Shown piece by piece: positions 9,610 to 19,529 of a DNA stretch of 64,000 nt (positions are counted from its first letter, which is position 1; each line of letters starts with the position of its first letter). Origin of the DNA: an uncultured Lachnospiraceae bacterium (GTDB taxonomy: Bacteria; Bacillota; Clostridia; Lachnospirales; Lachnospiraceae); NCBI GenBank assembly GCA_910577735.1, contig CAJTOO010000002.1:155907-219906 (forward strand). Direction: 5' to 3'. The notes under the pieces are model-generated. The model did not search any database and was not told the DNA's origin. It was given only the letters and a program-made list of their open reading frames with translations. Position numbers and translations under genes: made by a program.

Positions 9610-11589
9610 ATGCTGGATATCAGGGACAATAAGTTGGTTTACCATTATGATGCGGAAGAAGTATGGTTGGAAGCCTGGGGGCCTAATGCACTGCGGGTGA
9701 GGGCCGCGAAGGATGGCAGAATGCCGGAGGAGGATTGGGCGTTATGCCGTAGAGGAAAGGCGGACGCGGATATTTCGTATACCCAACAGGGGGCAAGGAT
9801 TGTCAACGGAAAAATCCGTGCCGAGATTACGAAGCTTGGTAAGATAATGATTTATCATGCTGACGGACGCTTGCTTTTGGAAGAATATTGCAGAAACCGC
9901 AGGGATTTGTTGGATGCAAAGTGCAGTGCGATAGAGGTGGAGGCCAGGGAATTTAAGCCTGTTCAGGGCGGTGATTATCATCTGACCATGCGCTTTGAAT
10001 CGGTGGATAAGAACGAAAAGATTTATGGCATGGGACAGTATCAGCAGCCCTATTTGGATTTAAAGGGCCTGGATTTGGAACTGGCCCATCGCAATTCCCA
10101 GGCCAGTGTGCCCTTTGCTGTTTCTTCCCTGGGATACGGGTTCTTGTGGAATAATCCAGGTGTGGGACGGGCTGTGCTTGGCAAAAATATCATGAGTTTT
10201 GAGGCCTATTCTGCCAAGGCGTTAGATTATTGGGTGACAGCAGGTGATACACCGGCAGAGATTGAGGAGACCTATGCGTCCGTGACCGGGACGGTGCCTA
10301 TGATGCCGGAGTATGGGCTGGGTTTCTGGCAGTGTAAGTTACGATACCAGACCCAGGAAGAATTGCTTCATGTGGCGAGGGAATATAAGCGCAGACATCT
10401 GCCCATAGACCTGATTGTCATTGATTTCTTCCACTGGCCCAAACAGGGGGAATGGAAGTTTGACCCGGTATATTGGCCGGACCCGCAGGAAATGGTGCGG
10501 GAGTTAAAGGAGATGGGCATAGAACTGATGGTATCCATCTGGCCAACTGTGGATAAAACCTGCGAGAATTATGAGGAGATGCTGGAAAAAGGGTATCTGA
10601 TCCGCACAGAGAGAGGATTTCGTGTGGGATTGGATTTTCAGGGAGCTACCATCCATTATGATGCTACAAATCCTGGGGCAAGGGATTATCTGTGGAATAA
10701 GGCTAAGAAGAACTATTACGATATGGGAATCAGGGTATTCTGGCTGGATGAGGCAGAGCCGGAGTATACGGTATATGATTTTGACAATTACCGCTATTAT
10801 CGGGGCACCAACTTACAGATTGGAAATACCTATCCGGTGGATTATGCCAGAACCTTCTATGAAGGTATGGAGCGGGAAGGACAGACCAATATTGTAAATC
10901 TTTTGCGCTGTGCCTGGGCAGGCAGCCAGAAATATGGCGCTCTTGTCTGGTCAGGAGATATTGCATCCAGTTTCGAGAGTATGCGCAATCAGCTGGCAGC
11001 CGGACTGAACATGGGGCTTGCAGGGATTCCCTGGTGGACTACCGACATTGGCGGGTTTCATGGAGGCAACCCGGATGACCCGAAGTTCAGAGAGCTCTTT
11101 GCAAGATGGTTTGCCTGGGGGACGTTTTGCCCGGTGATGCGTCTGCACGGAGACCGGGAACCGAGACAGCCCCAGTACGGCACCACAGGTGGAGCAGCCT
11201 GTTGTTCTGGCGCTGCCAATGAAGTGTGGAGCTATGGTGAAGAGGTGTATGAAATCTGTAAAAAGTATATGGAATACAGGGAACAGATGCGGCCTTATAC
11301 GAGAAAGCTGATGGAAGAAGCCCATGAGAAAGGCACTCCGATCATGAGAACCCTGTTCTATATGTATCCGGAAGATGGTACATGCTGGGACGTGGAGGAC
11401 GAATATATGTACGGGCCGGATGTGCTGGTGGCGCCGGTTCTTTATGCAGGGCAGAGGAAGCGCAGTGTGTATCTGCCGAAGGGAGATGAGTGGACGGAGT
11501 GTTTTACCGGAAAGGAATATGCGGGCGGACAGAGGATAGAAGCGGATACGCCGCTTGATGTAATTCCTATATTTGTGAGGAAAAAGTGA
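9610..11589 (+). CDS. GH31 family glycosidase, locus 1
   Basis: Retaining alpha-glycosidase of 659 residues without a signal peptide, so it should act on imported sugar in the cytoplasm. Family features: a GMGQYQQ segment in the N-terminal beta domain, the barrel motif PIDLIVIDFFHW, the predicted nucleophile Asp380 in FWLDEAEPE and the predicted acid/base Asp450 in VWSGDIASSF, followed by WWTTDIGGFHGG and RLHGDREPR. GH31 includes alpha-glucosidases, alpha-xylosidases and alpha-galactosidases. The LDEAEPE nucleophile context differs from the YicI-type motif of the second GH31 in this window, so the two probably differ in specificity. The exact substrate cannot be read from the sequence. Confidence 0.88.
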   Translation: MLDIRDNKLVYHYDAEEVWLEAWGPNALRVRAAKDGRMPEEDWALCRRGKADADISYTQQGARIVNGKIRAEITKLGKIMIYHADGRLLLEEYCRNRRDLLDAKCSAIEVEAREFKPVQGGDYHLTMRFESVDKNEKIYGMGQYQQPYLDLKGLDLELAHRNSQASVPFAVSSLGYGFLWNNPGVGRAVLGKNIMSFEAYSAKALDYWVTAGDTPAEIEETYASVTGTVPMMPEYGLGFWQCKLRYQTQEELLHVAREYKRRHLPIDLIVIDFFHWPKQGEWKFDPVYWPDPQEMVRELKEMGIELMVSIWPTVDKTCENYEEMLEKGYLIRTERGFRVGLDFQGATIHYDATNPGARDYLWNKAKKNYYDMGIRVFWLDEAEPEYTVYDFDNYRYYRGTNLQIGNTYPVDYARTFYEGMEREGQTNIVNLLRCAWAGSQKYGALVWSGDIASSFESMRNQLAAGLNMGLAGIPWWTTDIGGFHGGNPDDPKFRELFARWFAWGTFCPVMRLHGDREPRQPQYGTTGGAACCSGAANEVWSYGEEVYEICKKYMEYREQMRPYTRKLMEEAHEKGTPIMRTLFYMYPEDGTCWDVEDEYMYGPDVLVAPVLYAGQRKRSVYLPKGDEWTECFTGKEYAGGQRIEADTPLDVIPIFVRKK

Positions 11590-11617
11590 ATGTAGATAAG
11601 GTATTTTTGAATCTTGG

Positions 11618-11649
11618 AAAGGGATTGCGGAAAGCAGTCCCTTTCTGTT
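11618..11649 (+). terminator. Probable terminator of locus 1
   Basis: An 11-base-pair stem, AAAGGGATTGC with GCAGTCCCTTT (one G-T pair), closes a GGAAA loop 28 bases after the GH31 stop. The following T-run is poor (CTGTT), so efficiency is uncertain. Confidence 0.55.
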
Positions 11650-11750
11650 ATGATAAACATAAAACAGCAAAGCCATATTCGTGAAAATGAAAGAAATGCA
11701 GACCAGAGGAATGGCGCATGGGCAGGTGGCAGCAGGAGGAGAAAGTGCAT

Positions 11751-12971
11751 ATGAATAATACTGTCAGGCAATATGAGTATGTTATGGAAGGGACAGAAAT
11801 CAGGGAGTTTTATCTGGCGGCCTGGTGGGAACAGTGTAAATGCCGCAAGGGGGTATGGCTGCGTCTTTTACTTATTCTGACAGTAGAATTTCTTATAATT
11901 CCAAAGGCGACAGTGTTGATTGTCGCTATGGTAGTTGTAATGTTTCTGGTATCAGGAGTTTACAATTATAAAGTAACGGCAGGGCTTTTAGAGGGGCAGC
12001 CGTGGAAGACACGGATAGAAGGAGACAGACTGCAGGTGGAAAAAGGTGACTATAGCGAGACTTCCTGCAGGAATATAAAGTTTATCCGCAGGACGAAGCA
12101 TCTGTTAATGCTGGGATACCTGCAGTCGGCAAAGCGGCCTGCATGGTTTATTGTGCCGCTTCGGGTTTTTGGGAGCGATAAGGAGCGGGAGATGTTTCTT
12201 GACCGGATCCGCAATCCGCAGGGGCAGGCCGCAGCGGCATATGGGGATGGCATGGAAAACGCAGCAGAAAATGCCAACATGGCCGGTCAGGAGAGGGAAA
12301 AGACAGTTTCGCAGGAGTATATGCGGTTTTCTTATAGGCTGGACGCAGAGAGATGGGTGCGGTTCCAGAAAGGCGTGGCGGAAATCCTAAACAGCAGCAG
12401 CCTTGGGAGGCCTGTGAGGACTTATGGTGTGCTTGTCTGGGGATGTATGATGGCAGTTACGGCCATAGGCTGTGCCTGCGTTATTGCAGGAACCCTGCAT
12501 TGGCTGCTTGTATGCTTTTGCCTTGCTGTCACGGTCTGGGTGATGCTGTGGATTTACTACCGTAATCCGGAGAAAAGTATCAGACGGCAGCTGAAGTCTC
12601 CGGAAGTGGCAGCTAAAGCATGTGGGATCTGGCAGGTATCTTTGTCGGAGGAGGGAATCACCGTAAATATGCCCATGGAAATGAAAAGCTTCTATCCCTG
12701 GAAATCCTTAAGGTGGCTTGTGGAGAAAGAGGAGGCCTTTTATCTTTTGCATCAGGATAAAAGGCATTACATCATGATTGCCAAGGACAGTTTCCTGAGT
12801 CGGGATCAGGTAGATGCCTTTCGGCGAATCTGCGCGCAGCAGGGGATGCAAAAGACTGCGGCCAAGAAGGCGTATTATATGCCGGGGTGGCTTATGGGCG
12901 TGGTGTTTGGACTGATTATGGCAGTAAGTATGGTGGTTTTTCTGGTGAAGATCTATTTGGATGTCAGATAG
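11751..12971 (+). CDS. Membrane protein with two YcxB-like halves
   Basis: Predicted membrane protein of 406 residues, function unknown. I prefer ATG 11751 behind AGGAGGAG; an in-frame ATG 33 bases upstream also has a weaker AGAGGA site. The protein looks duplicated: each half has two membrane segments (about residues 34-78 and 220-265) followed by a soluble domain that resembles YcxB, the first with GDRLQVEKGDYSETSCRNIK and the second with EEGITVNMPMEMKSFYPW. A final membrane segment lies near the C-terminus. It stands alone between two sugar loci and shows no link to them. Confidence 0.7.
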   Translation: MNNTVRQYEYVMEGTEIREFYLAAWWEQCKCRKGVWLRLLLILTVEFLIIPKATVLIVAMVVVMFLVSGVYNYKVTAGLLEGQPWKTRIEGDRLQVEKGDYSETSCRNIKFIRRTKHLLMLGYLQSAKRPAWFIVPLRVFGSDKEREMFLDRIRNPQGQAAAAYGDGMENAAENANMAGQEREKTVSQEYMRFSYRLDAERWVRFQKGVAEILNSSSLGRPVRTYGVLVWGCMMAVTAIGCACVIAGTLHWLLVCFCLAVTVWVMLWIYYRNPEKSIRRQLKSPEVAAKACGIWQVSLSEEGITVNMPMEMKSFYPWKSLRWLVEKEEAFYLLHQDKRHYIMIAKDSFLSRDQVDAFRRICAQQGMQKTAAKKAYYMPGWLMGVVFGLIMAVSMVVFLVKIYLDVR

Positions 12972-13052
12972 TGTCCCCGGATGAACAGGTTAAGGTGCTT
13001 GCCTCGCCGGGCCTATATGTGCCGGAAGAAAAGATTTGACATAGAGTGATAC

Positions 13053-13081
13053 TTTCCAAGGAAAATCTAATCTGCTATAAT
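13053..13081 (+). promoter_or_regulatory. Promoter of the sensory lipoprotein operon
   Basis: TTTCCA, 17 bases, TATAAT. The -10 is perfect and the -35 matches 4 of 6. It lies about 50 bases before the first lipoprotein start. Confidence 0.55.
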
Positions 13082-13131
13082 AATATGAGGTTTTGACATC
13101 CCAAGACAATCTACATAAGGAGTGTGTTTTC

Positions 13132-14919
13132 ATGGCTATATATGGAAAGATCCGCCCTGTTCTGGCGCTGTCTGCAGCGGTAGTTTTGGGTCTGACTGCC
13201 TGTACTTTCGGGGGAGATGCCCGGGTACCTGAGAAAGAGGCATTGACCTGGCAGACTTGGAGCGGGTTTGATGATTTTCTGGGTCTGGTACAGGAGCAGT
13301 ATCCGGATATTGCATTGGATTTCATATCTTATACGGGGGCGAACAAGACCGGCTACAGCTGGGAGCAAATGAAACACGATGATATTTCGGATATTTTTAT
13401 TACATCCCAGATTCTGCATGAGGAGATGGCCAAGGAGCGGCTGTTGGATCTGTCAGGATATGAGTTTGTCAACCAGTTCCCGCATGGAATCCTGGATCAG
13501 GTGTCTATAGACGGCGGGATTTACCTGCTGCCTGCCAATTATTCCATGTATGGGATTTACTATAACAAGACTTTGATGGAAGAAAAAGGCTGGGAACTGC
13601 CTTCCAATATCACAGAACTGGAGGCGTTATGTGAAGAAATCCGGGAGGAGGGTATGATCCCCGGCGTGATTGGTACGCAGCTTACCGGGAATACATTCTC
13701 TGCTGTATTTAATCTGGCTAAAACCGATTGGCTGACGACCCCCACGGGGATGACCTGGGAGCAGGATTTTCTGGAGGGCAATGCCACTGCCGCAGGAATG
13801 TGGGAAGGCACGATGGCGTATGTCAAACGCTATATTGATATGGGTATGTTCACCACGGATCCGGAGGACCGGAACAACCCGGATGTGTTATTGGATTATC
13901 TGGGTAACAGGAAAAGCGTATTCTGTACCATGGTATTGCCGGTCAATATCACGAAACTGCCGGACACTGGGGATGAACTGGGCATGATGCCGTATATCAG
14001 TGAGGATGGCAGCAAGAATATCTATATGTACAGTCCTTCCTGTTATGTGGGACTCAGTAAGCGGCTTGCGGAGCCGGGCAATGAAAAGAAACTGGAAAAT
14101 GCAGTCCGTCTGTTATCCTTGTTGTATTCTGCGCAGGGGCAGGAAATGTTTATCACGCAGGAGACGCCATGCGTGCTGAGTCTGCTTGACGGCAGTGGGG
14201 TCCCGGAAACTTCCATGATTTATGATGCACAGCAGGCGCTCCGGGAAGGCAGGGCTTTTCCCATGACCTATGCGGGGTGGGAGAATGTGCTGGCAGATAT
14301 GGGCCAGGCCTATAAGGAATGGTTCCGGGGAGAAAACGGTATGGACGGACCGGGATGTATTGCCCGGATGGATGCGCTGCAGCAAAGCAGTTTGAACAAT
14401 CCACAGGAAAATGTTTTCTGCAAGGCGGTGACTGACTTTTCGGTGGAGGAAACAGCAGTTCTTCTGGGGAAAGCGCTGGGCAGTGCAGCGGGGGTTGATG
14501 CAGTCATCATTCCCATAGGCGGTTATCGGGAAGGGGGACTGGAATTAAAGACGGGTGTGACCGGCAAATTATATGCGGGCGAGATTGACACGGAGAAGGT
14601 TCAAATGATTCTGCCAAATGTCAGCGGAAAATATGCTGTGATGACGATGACAGGAAAACAGGCAGAGGAACTTGTCGAAACAGGATTCGATGCGCTGGGA
14701 GAAGGACAGGAGCCTTATCCTTATATTCTGGTGACCAGAGGTGATAAAGAACTGAAAGGAGATACATCCTATCAGATTGCGTTTTTGACAGAAGGCTATA
14801 CCCCGGAGGTGGGGCAGAATTACGATGTGCAGGTGCGAGAGGGATCACTGAAGGAATTCCTGTGCACATGGCTGGAAGAACAAAAAACTGTTTCTCCGGC
14901 GGGGAATCCCTGGAATTAG
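13132..14919 (+). CDS. Solute-binding lipoprotein fused to a 5'-nucleotidase C-terminal-like domain (first copy)
   Basis: Surface lipoprotein of 595 residues; ATG 13132 follows AAGGAG and gives a lipoprotein signal with LTAC and Cys24. Residues about 35-420 resemble an extracellular sugar-binding protein (SYTGANKTGYSWEQ, GGIYLLPANYSMYGIYYNK). Residues about 435-585 resemble instead the C-terminal domain of 5'-nucleotidases: a helix ETAVLLGKALGSAAGVDAVI, then GGYREGG, LPNVSGKYAVMTMTGKQAEEL and TSYQIAFLTEGYTP. The metallophosphatase catalytic domain is absent, so it should not be a nucleotidase. No permease is adjacent; the next genes are a paralogue and a hybrid kinase, so a sensing role is inferred. 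The domain assignment rests on pattern recognition. Confidence 0.75.
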   Translation: MAIYGKIRPVLALSAAVVLGLTACTFGGDARVPEKEALTWQTWSGFDDFLGLVQEQYPDIALDFISYTGANKTGYSWEQMKHDDISDIFITSQILHEEMAKERLLDLSGYEFVNQFPHGILDQVSIDGGIYLLPANYSMYGIYYNKTLMEEKGWELPSNITELEALCEEIREEGMIPGVIGTQLTGNTFSAVFNLAKTDWLTTPTGMTWEQDFLEGNATAAGMWEGTMAYVKRYIDMGMFTTDPEDRNNPDVLLDYLGNRKSVFCTMVLPVNITKLPDTGDELGMMPYISEDGSKNIYMYSPSCYVGLSKRLAEPGNEKKLENAVRLLSLLYSAQGQEMFITQETPCVLSLLDGSGVPETSMIYDAQQALREGRAFPMTYAGWENVLADMGQAYKEWFRGENGMDGPGCIARMDALQQSSLNNPQENVFCKAVTDFSVEETAVLLGKALGSAAGVDAVIIPIGGYREGGLELKTGVTGKLYAGEIDTEKVQMILPNVSGKYAVMTMTGKQAEELVETGFDALGEGQEPYPYILVTRGDKELKGDTSYQIAFLTEGYTPEVGQNYDVQVREGSLKEFLCTWLEEQKTVSPAGNPWN

Positions 14920-14935
14920 ATGAGGAGGGGGAGCT

Positions 14936-16804
14936 ATGAGGAAGAAAAGGACATGGTTTACAGTGTTCATGGCAGGTGTACTGTCGATGGCCCTTTTTGG
15001 CGGATGCGGCAGGGAAGCAGCGGATGGAGAGGCCGTGCCAAAAGACGCAGACAGTGCCAGGGATAAGGTTACCATCTCACTTTGGAGCGATCAGCTGACG
15101 GAACATTACGCGACTTATCTGCAGGAGCGATTTCCGGATGTGGATTTTACGTTTTATGTTGCCACCAATTCTACGGATTTTTACCGTTTTAAGGAAGCCT
15201 GCGGGGATTTGCCGGATATTTTGACGGTAAGACGGTTTGCCTTGAGTGAAGTGGCGCCCTGGAAAGATTCGTTGATGGATTTGAGTGATTCTGATCTGGC
15301 AAATACCTTTCATCAGTCTTATCTTCATAGCTATACATATGATGACGGCACTGTTAACTGGCTTCCGGCCTGTGCAGAGATTGACAGCATCCTTCTCAAT
15401 AAGACACTGCTGGACAGACATAATATTCCGGTACCGACAGATTATGAGGAATTTGTGGATACCTGCGGCCGGTTACAGACACTTGGCATCAGGCCTTTTA
15501 TCTCCAACTTTGCGGCAGATTATACCTGCATGGAAATTCTGCAGGGTCTTTCAGCTGCCGAACTGACATCCAATGCAGGCAGGCAGTGGCGGCAGTCATA
15601 TGAGAGCGGTGAGACGGATGAACTGAGTGAGGAAGTCTGGCTGCCGGTTTTTGAGAGAATGGAGGAATTCATCGACTATGCGGGAATTGTTCCATCGGAT
15701 CTGGAAATAGCCCACGAAGAGGTATTTCAATATTATATGGATAACGAGACTGCCATGGTCCGGGGAACGGGCGAGGAAGCAGTTCGTTATGGCAAGGACA
15801 GAGAATCGGTGCTGATGCCCTTCTATGGGGATACACAGGAGGATAACTGGTACTTGACTTATCCGGCTTTTCAGGTAGCTGCCAGCGCCAGGGCAGAGGA
15901 GGACCCGGAGCGGGAGAAGCTGATCATGGATATCATGACGGCCATGCTGAACGAGGAGGGACTGCGGCATATCACGGATGGCCGGAACATAATTGCTTAT
16001 AACAGGGATGTGGCACTGCAGCTTTCTCCGGAATTAGGAAATCTGCAGCCGGCGCTTGCCAACAATCGGTTGTATATACGTCTTGCTTCTGCCGATATGT
16101 TTTCCGTCTCCCAGCAGGTGGTACAGGGAATGATCAACGGAGAATATCCGGATGCCCATAGCGCGTTTGAGGCGTTTAACGATGCCTTACAGGGGAAAGA
16201 TGGTGAGGAGGCTGTTAAGACGGCGGCTCATATTGCGCAGGGATATCCCTATGCCTTTGAACCAGAGGGCGGCAGCCAGGCGGCTTCTGCCGTGATGAAT
16301 TCCCTGCGGGAGGCGGTGGATACACAGATGCTTGTGGGGCAGGCATCCAATGTGGCCGGTAATATCAGTGCAGGGGATTACACGTTGGAGCAGCTGGGAT
16401 TTCTGACCCAGGGAGAAACGCTCCAGATTCTTCGTTGTGAGATGACAGGAGAGCAGCTTTATCGGTATATGGATTATGTCCTGACCACGCCCGGCAAACG
16501 GGGATCTGTGGTCAATGATTCTACGCTCTATGTTTCCAGTGGATTTGAAATGGAGGTTCGTAAGACACAGGAAGGTTATACGCTGGAACGTCTGCAGGTG
16601 GCGGGGAAGGATCTGGATCGGAAGGGTGTTTACTCCGTGGCTGTACTGGGCAGTGAAACCTTGATGCAGAGGGATGCGCTGTTGGCATCCGGTGTTACAG
16701 ATTATGAGAATATAGACGGTTCCTATAAGCAGATGATTGTGGATCGTCTGGCGCGGGAGGGAAAGCAGCTTGCCGGACCGTCAGACTATATTACACTTCG
16801 GTGA
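14936..16804 (+). CDS. Solute-binding lipoprotein fused to a 5'-nucleotidase C-terminal-like domain (second copy)
   Basis: Paralogue of the previous gene in architecture, 622 residues, starting 17 bases after its stop behind GAGGAGGGGG. The lipoprotein signal ends in FGGC with Cys24. The binding-protein part (about 35-460) includes GDLPDILTVRRFALSEVAPW. The C-terminal part (about 465-622) again resembles the 5'-nucleotidase C domain: ASNVAGNISAGDYTLEQLGF, a TQGETLQILRCEMTGEQLYR strand-helix unit and DRKGVYSVAVLGSETL. Sequence identity between the two copies looks low, so they may bind different ligands or form a heteromeric sensor. The hybrid kinase follows 30 bases downstream. Confidence 0.74.
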   Translation: MRKKRTWFTVFMAGVLSMALFGGCGREAADGEAVPKDADSARDKVTISLWSDQLTEHYATYLQERFPDVDFTFYVATNSTDFYRFKEACGDLPDILTVRRFALSEVAPWKDSLMDLSDSDLANTFHQSYLHSYTYDDGTVNWLPACAEIDSILLNKTLLDRHNIPVPTDYEEFVDTCGRLQTLGIRPFISNFAADYTCMEILQGLSAAELTSNAGRQWRQSYESGETDELSEEVWLPVFERMEEFIDYAGIVPSDLEIAHEEVFQYYMDNETAMVRGTGEEAVRYGKDRESVLMPFYGDTQEDNWYLTYPAFQVAASARAEEDPEREKLIMDIMTAMLNEEGLRHITDGRNIIAYNRDVALQLSPELGNLQPALANNRLYIRLASADMFSVSQQVVQGMINGEYPDAHSAFEAFNDALQGKDGEEAVKTAAHIAQGYPYAFEPEGGSQAASAVMNSLREAVDTQMLVGQASNVAGNISAGDYTLEQLGFLTQGETLQILRCEMTGEQLYRYMDYVLTTPGKRGSVVNDSTLYVSSGFEMEVRKTQEGYTLERLQVAGKDLDRKGVYSVAVLGSETLMQRDALLASGVTDYENIDGSYKQMIVDRLAREGKQLAGPSDYITLR

Positions 16805-16834
16805 TGAAAGATGTGAGATCGAGGAGGAAAAAAG

Positions 16835-19516
16835 GTGAAGCATATGAAATCTGATCATGAGAAGAATAAAATTGTGCTTCCGGCGGTATTGGCAGGGTGT
16901 CTGCTCTTGTTTTTGATGGCAGGCGGCTCCTATTTCGCAAAGTATCTGCAGCAACAGATTTTTGAAGAACGGACTACACAGCTAAATGAGATTACATCCC
17001 AGGTACGCGAGAACCTGAATAATGCCCTGAATTTTCAATGGAATTACTTAACTATAGCAGTCAATACATTGGAGGAGCGGGAAGCAGGTACGGCTGAGGA
17101 TATGGCGGTGTACATTGGTGAGCTGGAACAGACGCTGGAGACTGCCAGTTATCATTCCAGGCTGATGCTTCTGGACAGCAGGGGGAATTGCTATGATGCC
17201 TCCGGAAAGCATGGCGTATGGTCGGACATTAACCGGATTTCCAGCGGGAAGGAAAGACATACCTTTATATCGGACAGTTATATCTATGAGGGAAGTTACT
17301 GGACCTTTGTGCAGGAATTGTCACATCCCTTTACTTCGCAGGATGGCGTGGTTTTTACGCATTTGATTCTATTCAAGGATATCTATACGCTGACAGAATA
17401 TTATGACAGCAATGCCTATGGCAGCATGAATGAAACTTATATTCTCAAAAGCAACGGGACACGGATGTATGATGCTGTTGGCGGTGAAAATACCATTCAG
17501 GCTTATAATGTGATCAAGGTGCTTGAAGAGATGGAGGGGCAGAAATATTCCGATATCCGAAAGGCACTTGCCAGTCAGGATGTGATCAGTGCCAACTTTA
17601 TGTACAATGGCACGGAGTATTTCTATTGTCTTGCATCCCTGCCGGAATATGATACATTGGTTCTGTTTTTGATTCCGGCAGATTATGTGGCGCACGGAAC
17701 GGTGCGCATGGTCGGTGCGGTGATAGAAATGCTGCTGTTTCTGGCGGTAGTTCTGGTGATTATGCTGATTGTTGCTGTGGTCTTATTCACAAGACAGCAA
17801 AGCAGTCTGCAGCTGTATCGGCAGGAACAGGAGAATCTGCGTCGTCAGGAAGAGATGAATGAAAGGCTGGAAGAGACCAATGCCATGCTTGCGCGCTCCA
17901 AAGAGACGGCGGAACAGGCATTTCAGATTGCGGAGGAAGCGAATCGGGCTAAGAGTTCCTTCCTCTCCAATATGAGCCACGATATCCGGACCCCTATGAA
18001 TGCTGTTGTGGGGTTTGCGGCGCTTCTGGCAAGAGATGCGGAGAATCCGGAGAAGGTGCGGGAATATACCCGCAAGATCACTTCTTCCAGCCAGCATTTG
18101 TTGGGACTGATCAACGATATTCTTGATATCAGTAAGATTGAGGCCGGCAAAACAACCCTGAATTTGTCGGATGAGAACATTGTGGAACTGATAGAAAACA
18201 TTGATTCCATCATCAGGCCGCAGATGAAGGCCAAGAACCATACCTTTGAGGTTCACAGCAAAGATTTAAGACATGAGCATGTGGTGATGGATAAGCTTCG
18301 ACTGAACCAGATTCTCTTGAATCTGTTGTCCAATGCGGTCAAATATACGCCGGATGGCGGGCATATCAAGCTGACGCTGCAGGAACTTCCCCAGCTGGTC
18401 AAGCAGCTGGCCCATTATCGGTTTGTGGTGGAAGATAATGGCTATGGTATGAGCAAAGAGTATGTGCAGAAGATTTTCCAGGCATTTACCCGCGAGGAGG
18501 ACAGTGTCACCAACAAGATTCAGGGAACCGGTCTTGGCATGGCGATCACCAAGAATCTTTTGGATTTGATGGGTGGAAAAATCACGGTGGAGAGCGAGAA
18601 GGACAAGGGATCGGTATTCACCGTAGACCTGGAACTGGCCATCAGTGAACAGTTTATTGACAGGGATTTCTGGAAGAGGCAGGGGATTACCAGAATCCTT
18701 ACCGTGGATGACGAGGAAGTCATTTGTCAGAATATTCAGATGATTATGGAAGATGCCGGTGTGGCAGTGGACTATACACTCAGCGGGGAGAGCGCCATAG
18801 AGATGATAAAACGTTCCGAGGAGGAAGGGCGCCTCTATGATGTGGTACTTCTGGATTGGAAGATGCCGGGGATGGATGGCCTTGAGACTGCAAGATGCAT
18901 CCGCAGGGAAATCCCCAGGGAGATTCCCATTCTGATACTGACCGGCTATGATCTGCCGGAGGATGAAACAGAGGCACGGGAAGCGGGCGTGGATGCTTTC
19001 TTATCCAAGCCTTTCTTCCTCACAAGTTTCAGGTTGAAGGTGGATGGTGTCTTACATCGGGAGATGCGCAGGACACAGACGCAGGAAGACAAAGCGGAGC
19101 AGGGAATACTCCGCGGCATGCATATTCTGGTGGCGGAAGATAATGAAATCAATGCGGAGATTCTGAAAGAACTGCTGGACATGGCAGGTGCATCCTGTGA
19201 TATTTATGAAAATGGAGAGCTGGTGTCAGCAGCGTTTGAACGGTCGGATCCGGGGCAGTACCAGATTGTCCTGATGGACGTACAGATGCCGGTGATGAAT
19301 GGATATGAGGCCACAAGAAGGATTCGGGGGATGCGTCATCCGATGGCGGTTAAGATTCCCATTATTGCCATGACGGCCAACGCTTTCGCGGAGGACATCC
19401 GGGATGCGCTTGAGGCAGGGATGAATGGTCATGTTGCCAAGCCGATTGATATGGAAGTGCTGGAACAGACCGTAAGGAAAGTGACCGGCACACAGGGTGA
19501 GGACGGACAGGAATAG
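16835..19516 (+). CDS. Hybrid sensor histidine kinase with two receiver domains
   Basis: Membrane kinase of 893 residues. GTG 16835 is the likely start because a GAGGAGG site lies 7 bases ahead; ATG 16844 is too far from it. Membrane segments at about residues 10-33 and 288-315 flank an extracellular sensor region. A coiled coil (about 320-370) leads to HisKA with SNMSHDIRTPMN (His382), HATPase with NLLSNAVKYTPDGG and GTGLGMAI, then receiver 1 (VDDEE, Asp674 in LLDWKMPGMDG) and receiver 2 (AEDNE, Asp815 in LMDVQMPVMNG). No HPt or DNA-binding output domain is visible, so the output partner must lie elsewhere. It is co-oriented with two lipoproteins that may present ligand to it. Confidence 0.93.
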   Translation: MKHMKSDHEKNKIVLPAVLAGCLLLFLMAGGSYFAKYLQQQIFEERTTQLNEITSQVRENLNNALNFQWNYLTIAVNTLEEREAGTAEDMAVYIGELEQTLETASYHSRLMLLDSRGNCYDASGKHGVWSDINRISSGKERHTFISDSYIYEGSYWTFVQELSHPFTSQDGVVFTHLILFKDIYTLTEYYDSNAYGSMNETYILKSNGTRMYDAVGGENTIQAYNVIKVLEEMEGQKYSDIRKALASQDVISANFMYNGTEYFYCLASLPEYDTLVLFLIPADYVAHGTVRMVGAVIEMLLFLAVVLVIMLIVAVVLFTRQQSSLQLYRQEQENLRRQEEMNERLEETNAMLARSKETAEQAFQIAEEANRAKSSFLSNMSHDIRTPMNAVVGFAALLARDAENPEKVREYTRKITSSSQHLLGLINDILDISKIEAGKTTLNLSDENIVELIENIDSIIRPQMKAKNHTFEVHSKDLRHEHVVMDKLRLNQILLNLLSNAVKYTPDGGHIKLTLQELPQLVKQLAHYRFVVEDNGYGMSKEYVQKIFQAFTREEDSVTNKIQGTGLGMAITKNLLDLMGGKITVESEKDKGSVFTVDLELAISEQFIDRDFWKRQGITRILTVDDEEVICQNIQMIMEDAGVAVDYTLSGESAIEMIKRSEEEGRLYDVVLLDWKMPGMDGLETARCIRREIPREIPILILTGYDLPEDETEAREAGVDAFLSKPFFLTSFRLKVDGVLHREMRRTQTQEDKAEQGILRGMHILVAEDNEINAEILKELLDMAGASCDIYENGELVSAAFERSDPGQYQIVLMDVQMPVMNGYEATRRIRGMRHPMAVKIPIIAMTANAFAEDIRDALEAGMNGHVAKPIDMEVLEQTVRKVTGTQGEDGQE

Positions 19517-19529
19517 TATGTCTCCTGTC
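19506..19529. terminator. Hairpin shared by two convergent gene ends
   Basis: GACAGGA and TCCTGTC form a 7-base-pair stem with a 10-base loop that spans the 11-base gap between the hybrid kinase stop and the convergent regulator stop. No strong T-run is present on either strand. Confidence 0.35.

Noticed and set aside
13132..16804. Functional 5'-nucleotidases
   Set aside because: The metallophosphatase domain with its Asp/His/Asn metal ligands is absent; only the C-terminal domain pattern is seen.
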